DNA from: Hamiltosporidium tvaerminnensis
Taxonomy: Eukaryota > Microsporidia > Dubosqiidae
NCBI GenBank assembly: GCA_022605425.2
Contig: CM061252.1
Coordinates: 372,001-436,000 of the forward strand
Direction of reading: 5' to 3'
DNA: 64,000 nucleotides
Below the pieces are notes generated by a model. It searched no databases and was not told where the DNA came from. It worked only from the letters and a program-made list of their open reading frames with translations. Positions 51,673-61,160 of the stretch are shown here, piece after piece. Made by a program: the position numbers and the translations under genes. Within the stretch, counting starts at the first letter, position 1. Every line of letters begins with the position of its first letter.

Positions 51673-51699
51673 CGGTGTAATACGAGAGAACAGAAAATC

Positions 51700-52000
51700 T
51701 CCTCTTTAATAATACATGTATATTATTAACCCTCTTTAGTACCTTACACTCTCAACTAACAACGTATTACATATTTCTTCTTATCACTAACATCCTTTAA
51801 TATAAAACAATCTATATTAACAACCCGTTAACCTATTACAATAGGTTAACACCCTGTAACTTACTACGTTATATATTAACACCATTTGAATACACCCTGT
51901 GCTATTAACACCTTTTAATAAAAATCTCATTATTACCCCTTAAAGTTAATCTACTTTCATGATTAAAACGATACCACTTCTTAGAAAAATAACACACTTT
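51700..52000. other. G-depleted, strand-asymmetric stretch
   Basis: The plus strand has very few G but many C over about 250 bases, with degenerate recurrences of ATTAACACC, TTAACAACCC, TTAACACCCTG and TACACCCTG, spaced roughly 20-35 bases apart. Nothing else in the window shows such skew. It may be a degenerate minisatellite or a replication- or telomere-related sequence. Confidence 0.6.
51827..51850. repeat. perfect inverted repeat
   Basis: Arms GTTAACCTATT and AATAGGTTAAC (11 bases each) separated by AC, inside the G-depleted stretch. Confidence 0.9.
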
Positions 52001-52620
52001 ATTCACAGGCATAAAACAAGGACCTACACACATAGTTCATTTTTATATATATAGATATAGAATTAAGAACAAATATAAGCAAAGATGCTGAAAGAAAATT
52101 TTATTTTGTTTTTTTTTCTGATATGCATTGATTCTAAAGATAATCTGTATCAAAAAATGTAATAAAGAACTCTATCTAATATCTTTCAATTTTCTATTAA
52201 AACTTCGAAAATTCAACTATATTAATAAAAAATTTTACATTGCCATTACTCCGACTTTGGTAGATTTTTTATTTCGAATGATATACTTTCCGCCAAATTT
52301 CCTGAATAACGCAGTGCGATTACATTTTTTTGATATCGAATAATGTTTAGATTTAATACAGTGGTTATAAATATATGAATATAAATTTATCTTTGAATTT
52401 ATTTCAATAACTATAACACAAGATAGATACGTTTTTTAAGGATATTATTGATAAAAATGGAAAATAGGATTACTCAACCAATGCTCATTGAAGCAATTTG
52501 TATAATTCTGGCTCTTCTTCGATATTCCTTATTTTTTAACTAATCGTAAAATTGATACAATTCCAAGATTATGATACCTATTTTATGTAATTAACTCTAA
52601 TATTTGTATTATAATACCTT
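52001..52620. other. AT-rich spacer before retrotransposon
   Basis: AT-rich. A 71-codon frame (52,128-52,343, plus strand, hydrophobic, MILKIICIKK...) is not supported by anything else. No target-site duplication for the adjacent retrotransposon could be recognised. Confidence 0.45.
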
Positions 52621-55600
52621 GGAAGAACAACGCAGGGGAGATTTTGATGTGTTATGTAGATTTAGCAATGTTATCCGAGAGACAATTACCTCTACAGACC
52701 TTGCATAACACCAACCACCAACCACCAAGCTGTAGTTGCCAGACTAGTCTAGTCTGCTTGGTTGACACCATACCTTCGTCTTCTGGTACCGATGCGACTG
52801 CGTTCTGACCAGCCAACGGCATGACAAACCTCAATACAGATGCCATTTTAAAGGGAAATCGACGGATGGTATTGCCCTCAATACTTGACTCTGTCACAGT
52901 CGTAGAGCAGGAATGGCCTAGATCTGCTATTCTAGCAGTGCAAAAGAGGTTTAGGAGAATGCCCAGAAATGGCTGGCCCGCTACGCTGAGGTACTATAAT
53001 GAGAAATTTAGCTGCACACTAGATATCTATGCGTTTAAAAAACTCGCACAAAATGAGGCAGAAAGTGAAATAAGGCAAGAAGAGAATGGAGAGCGACGTA
53101 GAATCGCCACTTGTCTCACTGAGCTATGCACCCTGATTGACACCACGCTGTACATAAACTTAAGAGATAAATTTTTGAATAAAATCAAAGAAATCTCGAA
53201 GAAGGAAATTGGAAAAGGGGTTTTCCAAACTCGAAAGCTTCCAAGTGAATTGGATGACAGTAAAGTTTTAGACCTTATTATCGAATTATCGGTGAATATG
53301 CTGATTCTTGTGTGCAGATGACGATAACTGCAGTGGCACAGATAATCCAGGCAACCCAGTTATGCTATGACGAGGCAACACGTAAAGAAAAGCCTAGATC
53401 CGTTTGGAAGGAAAATATAGAAAGTAAAATTTCTAATTTAGTACTTTGCAAAGATCTTCTCGCGAAGGCTCGTAAGCAGGAAAAGCTCTCCACTTCGGAA
53501 ATAGGGTGCCTTAAGAAAATCATGCGAGAATTTAATTAAAACATGAGTAATATAACTGATATTTCTGAGGCTTTAGTTAAGAAGAATGAGTCTTTGAATG
53601 TTTTCGAGAAAAAAATCACGATGCATGAAAGGGGGAAGCCATTCCGTAAGTGAATCGTATGTTTGAGCTTTTTCGAGGGATTTTATCGTGGGTTATCTGA
53701 GCGTGTGGAATCCGAGCATTTAGGGAGTCGTGATGAAATTGTGAGTTTTTGGTCTACAATTGTGGAACAAAAATGATGACACAGTCACATATGATGATTA
53801 TTTGATTCCATTTGTATCAGATAATCATCCGACCACGTTTCCTTCACTTGATGAATTTGTAAATATCATTAACTGGCTTCCTAATTGGAAAGATGCTGGA
53901 ATTGATGGTATTTACAATTTTTTCATTGAGAAACTTACAACTCTACACAAATATCTTTATGATATTGTGAAAGTTATATGTTTAGAAAGAATACATCAAG
54001 CTGATTGGTTTTACTGCGGGCTTACCCCTTTGATACCCAAAGGAATTCCACAAAGAGGCTTTGCCTACAGGCCAATCACTTGTATGTCCAACCTCTACAA
54101 GTTAACGACTAAGTGTGTTACGAAAGTCGTTCAAATTAAAGTTGAAAAGCAAGGGTTGCCTGCAGAGAACCAGTTGGGAGCTGTTAGAGGTGTGCAAGGA
54201 GCGAAAGAGCAGGCTCTACTGAATATTGCCCTAAATAAAGAGTACGGAAACAATCTTAAGGCAACATGGATTGATTTTAAAAAAGCTTATGTTCAATAGA
54301 CCATGCTTTTTTGACACAATGCATTGAAAACCTTTATTTACCTAATTGGATCCTGAAATTTATCAAGGTAATTATATTAAAATGGAAAATTGATATATCA
54401 GTAGGGCCTGAAAAAATCATGAGCAAAAAGATTGAGAGAGGGATTCTGCAAGGAGATAGTTTGTCACCATTGTTATTTGTGTTGTCTATGGATCAATTAA
54501 GCCGAAAGCTTAATGAAAAATACACAAAAGTGACAGTACAAACAGATGCAGAATCCCATTCTACTAATCATCTCTTGTTTATTGACGATCTTAAGCTCCT
54601 TGCTAAATACAGCTCCACATTGAGTGCTATGACAGGCGAGGCAAAGGAATTTTTAGAGGTGATTGGCTTAGAGATTAACAAAGAGAAGTCAGCCACAAAT
54701 GATAAGTGTTGTGAAGATACTGCTACTCTTCTAGAAGGTGTTAGTGTTTACAAATATTTAGGAATAATAGAAGATAGCAGAAGAATCCCAACACGTAGCT
54801 CATTTGAAAAAGTACAAAGCAAACTTATATCAACAGTTGAAATACTTTGTCACACTAGATTAAATGCAAAAAATTTATTTTCTGCAATCAATTAACATGC
54901 GATATCGTTAATCAACTATCACATAGGAGTAATTCGACTTGAACCGGCTGACTTCTTTAAGTTAGATGATGCAAAGCGTGCGGTGTTGGTGAACAATAAG
55001 ATACATCTTAACCCAGGATGTAAGGAGCGTTTGTACCTTCTTAGAACAGTACTTGGAAGAGGCCTACATATCGTTGAGTTAGGAAACAAACATATGCTTC
55101 TGCAACTCTTGGATTGTCTGGAAAAAAGTAAAGAAATATCAACTAGACGAGCAGCAATCCTCAAGGTTGAGAATAATAATAAAACCCATCTTGCACTAAT
55201 AAAAGGCTTCTTAAAAGTAAAGTACAGGTTGGTAGAAGAAGTCACTAAGAAAAGTTTAGAAGAAGCTCAACTTGCAAAGCTATACAACGAAATAGAAAAA
55301 CGAAAACACCATTAAAAGTTATATAATGCAAGGAAAAATCAGCTTGTAAGTGTTAGTTACTCTTCAAGATGGTTAAAGAGAGGGAATATTGGGCCGCGTG
55401 ATTAAGCAGTGTTCTGCTATATCCAGGATAGAAATGTATTCTGGGGAGCAGATGGTGTGTGTCAACGCTGCAATAAATCTGGTAAGACTGTAGATCATCA
55501 AGCAACTCAATGTGAAAAAATGCTAGGCTATAACTACACCAGACAGCAGAATGAAGTGGTTAGATACCTACACTTACTTTTACTAAATAGATATAAGTTT

Positions 55601-56300
55601 AAATCTTCAAAACGAATTAGGAGTCACTCAGTTCAAGAAATTCTTGATAATGGGTATGCAGAGATAAGAGTGGACACCAGAATAAAAACTGATGTTAAAA
55701 TTCGGAATTACAGACCCGACATATTTATTTTAGATAAGAAAAAGAATAAGATAACACTCATTGAAGTAGGAATCACTTCCCAAGATTCACTTCAAATAGT
55801 TGAAACTGAAAAACTTAGGAAGTATGACCTGCTAGCCAATGAGTTGGGTCTTATTTATAGGTGTAGTGTTGAGATAATCCCTTATGTGATGACCTGGGAC
55901 GGTATTGTGACAAAATACCATAAATCTCATCTTAAAAGACTAGAAATACCCATGAATTTAGAGGCATACATTTAGTCTATAGTACTTAAGAAAACAGTCG
56001 AAACAATTTCCTTTGATCGACGAAGAGTACTTGAGTCGGGACTAAATGCCGAAGAGAGCTGGGAGAGAGCGTCAATGGGTGTTATTATGAGAGCAGAGAT
56101 GCACGAGGAACCAATACCCCCTTTAAAACAAGCGAGTATAGAAGAAAATTGTGTTAAAACAAAAAATAAAGAAAAATATTATACCCCTTATTTCACAAAG
56201 AGGAACCACTTTAGAGGAACCGACCAATAACATAAATAAAGAGTCGGATTTGGAAGAAGAGACAAAGGTGGTTAAAGAGGTAGAAGAAAACATATAAAAA
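52621..56300 (+). mobile_element. R4/Dong-like non-LTR retrotransposon, dead copy
   Basis: A ~3.7-kb insert with far higher GC than its flanks, starting near GCAGGGGAGATTTTGATG. It is a LINE with one ORF: reverse transcriptase followed by a CCHC motif and a restriction-like endonuclease, the architecture of the R2/R4 (Dong) lineage. No LTRs, no poly-A tail and no obvious target-site duplication are seen; the 3' end is placed after the last plausible stop at 56,297 and could lie slightly further. The 5' end may be truncated. Confidence 0.88.
52647..56297 (+). pseudogene. R4/Dong-type reverse transcriptase-endonuclease ORF, multiply broken
   Basis: Would reverse-transcribe and insert element RNA. 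From the ATG at 52,647 the frame reads through a TGA (52,806) into MTNLNTDAILKGN... RT follows: NWKDAGIDGIYNFF, RPITCMSNLYKLTTKC, motif A WIDFKKAY, motif B GILQGDSLSPLLF, motif C LLFIDDLKLL (catalytic Asp pair kept), motif E YKYLGI. Then the CCHC CQRCNKSGKTVDHQATQC (C-x2-C-x8-H-x4-C) and a PD-(D/E)xK-type endonuclease with YRPDIFILD and IEVG. Beyond a TAG at 55,973 the same frame stays open to about 56,228, then a shift gives an acidic tail. I count seven in-frame stops (TGA 52,806; TAA 53,537; TGA 53,651; TAA 54,893, 55,313 and 55,403; TAG 55,973) and four frameshifts (near 53,300, 53,760, 54,290, 56,150-56,200). It is inactive. Confidence 0.9.
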
Positions 56301-56976
56301 TGTTAAAAATATTTTAACCCATAATTTTATTAAATAAATTGTGATATAAATAATATCACACATACCTTCTTTTCATTCTATAAATTCGGAGATGGAAAAC
56401 TCGAAACGCGTTGTTTTTTATACCAAAAAAAATTACATACAATGGAGACTATACTTACTGATCAATTCTAAATAGATTGTTCGGGTGTAATTATCCACTC
56501 TCTGCTAATAAATCGAAAATAAATGTAAAATAAATCGAAGCGCAACAATTTTATAAACTAAATTTTTAGAATTTAAAATAGATGAACATTAGACATAAAT
56601 TAAAAATTTGTGTGTTTTTACCCATGATGTTCAATATAAGTTCATATCATAAAAATGGACTTGTATGCATACATTTAGAATAAATTAACACATTGAAGTA
56701 TACTACTAATTCTTACCAATAAAACGGCCAAGATTAATTGATAAAATATTTTCATTGTTTTATTTCAACTCATATATTTAAATTTTTGTTAGGATTTCGA
56801 ATTTAAAATTATTTTTTATTCTTTAATTTGATTTTCTTTTTGAAAAATAAACTTATTTGAAAAGATAAAAATATTTAAGGCAATTAAAAAAGAAGGTTCT
56901 CTAGGTTTTCTAAAATTATAAATCAAAATAAAAAAATGTTAAAAAATATTAAAAACTTTTGAATTATAAAGCTCAA
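56301..56976. other. AT-rich spacer
   Basis: Between the retrotransposon and the stop codon of gene 4. No gene is seen, and no 0.7-kb repeat, unlike the 3' flanks of genes 1-3. Confidence 0.5.
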
Positions 56977-58625
56977 CTACTCTTTAATTATTTCAAAATC
57001 AATGCTTAAAATGCTTCTCTTGTCAAATTTTTCGGTTAAGTGTTTTATTCTAAATAAAACACATTTTAAAAAGAAATCACGACACGCTTCCATTTCTTCT
57101 TGACCAATTAAAAACATTTTTTTGTTTGTTTCAAGTTTTTCTAAAAAATCGTTATAGATTTCTTGGAAAGAAACTAACGAAATTTCAAAGGCAAAAATTG
57201 TTAATTCACATTTGAAATATTCTGTTCTTAAATATAATCTATATATCTCAAGTAAGAAACTAAACCAAAGGCGACAGCATGGAGACATTTGTTGGATTAA
57301 ACTCTTTGTAAAATCAGAAATAGATTCGCGTTCTTTATGTATTATTTCAGTAAAAGATAGTCTATTTTGAGAATATATAAAATCATCAGAATAATTTACT
57401 AAAAATTCGAATAAAAAATCTTTTAAATCAATAAATGACATATGGATAATATGCAAATTGACGTTTTCACCACCATATTTTTGAAATAGATCTTTAATAT
57501 TATCGAAATAAAAATTATAAAAATATAATGAATTCTGCGCAAATAAAAATTCTGGTTTAAATAATTGAAATTCATCCGTAAGAATCGTAACGAAAAAAAT
57601 TCTTTTATTTTTTTTTGCTTTTTTGAAATTTATTCGAACCTCAGCGCAGAATTCACATAAAAGGGAAAAGAAACTCGTAAAATTTAAATGCTTTTCTCTG
57701 ATTGAAAAAGGAACAAATATATTATCAAGCTCAGTATCGAATTGCAGTTTTCTTTCATAATCTGTAATCTTTTATAAATTTTGTTTTTTTCTTTTTCAAT
57801 TTCAATGCATTCTTCCTTCGTTTTTCCAAAAAACCTAAAATAAATTTCTTTCTGAAATTTTAAATATAATGACTGATAAAATTTATAAACCAATTTTTCA
57901 ACACAATCATATAAAAAGAATTTAGATTTCATAACTTCAAGTATGTTTGAAATAATTTTCTCTTTTGCATTATCCCGACAGGCGGCTTCTTTCAAATCGA
58001 TTTCATTATCTCTTTTAAATTCAACAATAAACCTTTTAATTTCTTCTTTAAAAACCAAGTAAGCATCATCGAAGAAATCTGCATTTATTTTATCGCTGTT
58101 AATGGGTTGAGAAAATCGATTTTTTAAAAAATCTATCATTTTTTTTTTAACTACCGAGCCAAAATTACTAATTATTTTTCCTACAAATTTGTTATCAAAC
58201 TTTTTGTTTTTTAAATACTCTTTATTTCTTTCATTAATATCTTCAATATATTCTTCGGTAGTAAGAAAGTCAATCGTATCAAAAATAGATTCTTTCATAA
58301 ATCTAAATCCTGGTTCCATTATATAATGGAAATCAAAAGAATCTTCCATAGAATTAGTAGTAATTAAACAGAACCTTTTACCTTGCCGTTGCATAGGAGA
58401 ATGATATGGATTTTTTTCTTTGCAATCTCTTATTTTCGTGTCATTAATTGAATCTTTAAAATTATCATTTTTTGCTCCCAACATATTTTTCTTTTGTGAT
58501 CTCCCACTACAAACTACACTACAAAGTATATGCATCGTATTACAACCAACATTTATGTACGAAATACAAGTCGTTCTTTCAATCATCAAAGATATTAAAC
58601 CTACTACGAATAATGTTCCTCTCAT
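56977..58625 (-). pseudogene. secreted family gene 4, single frameshift
   Basis: Diverged paralogue of gene 2 with the same plan: signal peptide (MRGTLFVVGLISLMIERTTC), SMEDSFDFHYIMEPGFRFM, FFGKTKEECIEIEKEKNK, then the C-terminal part with SFIDLKDFLFEFLVNYSDD and GQEEMEACRDFFLKC, ending FEIIKE and TAG. The first frame runs 58,625 to 57,684 (313 codons). The second is open without any stop from about 57,775 down to 56,977, overlapping the first. A single-base shift near 57,770-57,780, at YKRLQIM in the inter-module linker, is the only lesion. Recent loss, a sequencing error or programmed frameshifting are all possible. It lacks the long insert-free identity that genes 1 and 2 share, so it is an older member. 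Confidence 0.88.
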
Positions 58626-58830
58626 ATAAATTTTTCTATAAAAAAATATTTATATAGTTTTATTTTATAAATAATTTTCCATTTTAGTAAAAAAACAATA
58701 AATTGTCATTAAATTTTAATTTAAATAAAATCTTTTTCGATCATTGATATATTATAATTTTATTAAAGTAATTTGTAAAGTCGAAAGAATCGGCTTTTTT
58801 TTTATCAATTTATAGGATTAAGAGTGTAAA
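58626..58830 (-). promoter_or_regulatory. promoter and conserved upstream region of gene 4
   Basis: AAATTT at 58,628-58,633, TATATAAATA at 58,647-58,656, then TTTCCATTTTAGTAAA, TAAATTTTAATTTA and TCGATCATTGATA blocks as in gene 2. Retention of this layout beside an almost open gene argues that gene 4 was expressed until recently or still is. Confidence 0.5.
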
Positions 58831-60930
58831 TAGTGATAATCAAATTCGTTAAATCTTTTTTGATGCTTTTGACATTTTTTTGATTAAGAACAATCATTAT
58901 CATATTTGTTTTGAAAAGTATAAGCTTGTTATATTAAAGGCAGTAAATTTATTTTAAAGAGTATTTGTTAGGATAATACAACGTGAAATTTTAATCCAAT
59001 ATCTTTAACTTACTACCAAATCTTAAAATAGATTTTAATAAAAGAAAAATACAGCAAATAATTCAGAAATTTTTGTTTCATGCTGTATTAGAAATTGTAT
59101 AATTCAAGGCAATTTTTTCTGTGAAAAATGCTTAAGATCACCAAATATTCTAAAGTTCGAAACACCTTCCAAAAAAATATATAAAGAAACAAGTGAATCA
59201 ACACTAGCATAAATTTCTAATAAATACATATATTGTTGAATCCATAACTTACTAAATGACAAATAATGATATTAAAGTCGAAAAAAGAGAGAAAGTACAA
59301 TATAAATCCATATTAAACTTATTTGTATGGTTATGGCTTCTTATATATATTTTTGTGGTTTTTCAAAATCTTTAAACTAATTACAGTACGCTAATTAAAA
59401 CATCTATATTTTTTAATCAAATTCTACACAAGCTTTGTAGTATTGATACAAAAAAATATCCATTGATTCTTATATTTTACATTTATATTTGTTTTAAACA
59501 ATTTCTACTTTATTATTTCGTAAAAAAAAATTATAAAAATCAATTGTGTCTTTTATTCTAAAACTTCATTGAATAGAAAATAAATCTAAATTTATATTAG
59601 GTTGGTTTTCTTTTTGTTTTTACTGGTTGTATTCTACTTCTTCTTCTGCTTTGTTTTTTGTTTTTTAATTTGAATCGTTTTCTACATTTTAAATCAAAGA
59701 TTTGATTTCGGTATTTCATTCCTTTTTTGTGTTTATTAATTTAAGTTTTTGTCAAGAATTTCATCCTTGTTCGCTCTCTATATAATCGTACGAATTGTGA
59801 GTCTTATCTTTGGTTTTTAGTGGATAATTCTATGACATATACATTCTCATCAAATTTAGTTGCTGTCATATATATCTTTTTTGCTTGAAACAAATCTTTC
59901 AAAAGCTTTTTAAGTAATATCGGCTGGAGACATGTCTCAATTTTTATAGTATTTAAGCTTTCTACGATGCATTTTATAGTATTTATTACATTATAATTAT
60001 ATTATTGCATATGTGATATCGAACAGACCGTTTTAAAGAAGAAAAAATTTGGTAGTCAATAACCCTCGCTGTTTTCGGTTTTAAGTTGGTAGATTGTTGG
60101 CAAAACCTATTTGATAATTATGACCTTAATATTCCAATCATGTTCAATTTCTTCAAAACAAATAAATCTGGTCATTATTCAGGCTTTTGAACATTTAACT
60201 CTAAATGTCATTTTTAGTACAAAAAACACCTTTCGCGAATTTCTTGAAAAACGAGTATCTTTTTCGTAAAAGACATGGACTAGAATTTTGTAAAAACGAA
60301 CGCAGACACTAAACTATTTCTTCGTTGCTATTTTGCTTTGTCTACATTATTTCTTAACATCTCACTATAAGTTGCAGTACATTTATTCTGTCTTTCATTT
60401 AAAATTTTTTTCTGAATCAACAAGAAAACTGATTTAACTAGGCCTTTTACTTATAATATTAAGCTAAGTAGAGCAATGCCTCACACTCTCTGACTTAAGA
60501 TTTGAGCTTGGTACAAGATTTATTGTAATTTCTGTTTTCTATTTTCCAACTATATTCATCGTTAAAAGTTTTTCTACCATTCCACCCATTTGCTTCCTTT
60601 ATATCTACATTTAAGTGTGTTAAGCTTTTTATTACTGGAAAGCGCTGTTTATTTTCGTTTCCTACGTTTAAGATCAATGCTATTCTGGTAGATATTTATA
60701 ATTTAATTTCAGGCAATTAATGGGTAGCAAAAACATATGTTTACTTCACATCGCAATAGTATGAAAGTTTCTTTAAACTATGATCGACTGGTTAAAGATA
60801 TGTTTATAAAACGAAGATCTGATATTTAATTTATTCTAATCCACGAATATAGTCAGGATTTTAACTTGAAATTATAATCTGGTTATAGACAGTGTAAATC
60901 TATAGAAAACCATAAGCCATATCATGGTGA
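58831..60930. other. AT-rich stretch, no supported gene
   Basis: AT-rich with T-rich runs. A 60-codon frame at 60,495-60,677 (minus) is listed separately. Nothing else is recognised. Confidence 0.5.
60495..60677 (-). CDS. hypothetical short ORF or relic
   Basis: Sixty open codons (ILNVGNENKQRFPVIKSLTH..., NGWNGRKTFNDEYSWKIEN) without an in-frame ATG at the start (it begins with TTG). Composition is unusually non-repetitive and rich in Asn, Glu and Trp for this AT-rich DNA, which hints at a coding remnant. The same frame is broken by stops upstream and just downstream. No homology is recognised. Confidence 0.18.
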   Translation of the reverse strand: MILNVGNENKQRFPVIKSLTHLNVDIKEANGWNGRKTFNDEYSWKIENRNYNKSCTKLKS

Positions 60931-61160
60931 TATTTATTCATTCATCCTCAGCACTACAGCCCTACAAGAGCATTGGCTTCCCTCTGTATTGTCACCCACT
61001 GGTCTATTTCCAGTGGGTTTGTTTGGTTTTAGGGTACCTTAAAAAGTGGTTTTAAATAGTGGGTTGTTGCCCTGAGCCAAACCTTGAAAACAAGTCATTT
61101 TTAGCCGCATCTTACGACAAGCAAGGAATACCCTGAGCCAATTCTACTTCCGCATGTGTG
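60931..61160 (-). mobile_element. SINE-like element, copy 4
   Basis: Minus-strand copy. Read in element sense: GCGGAAGTAGAATTGGCTCA, GGGTATTCCTTGCTTGTCGT, AAGATGCGGCTAAAAATGAC, GGGCAACAACCCACTA, then GCTCTTGTAGGGCTGTAGTG and GAGGATGAATGAATAAAT. It keeps the 5' block best of all copies. No clear target-site duplication. Confidence 0.82.

Noticed and set aside
52652-52897. Minus-strand ORF at the 5' end of the retrotransposon.
   Set aside because: Antisense to the element's own reading frame; a shadow.
52806-55975. Reassignment of UAA/UAG to Gln, since most stops in the retrotransposon ORF could be former CAA/CAG codons.
   Set aside because: Gene 2 has 549 codons without any internal stop, uses CAA for Gln and ends with TAG; the retrotransposon also has TGA codons and four frameshifts. 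Any TAA can be imagined as CAA, so this is no evidence. The ordinary code with decay is simpler.
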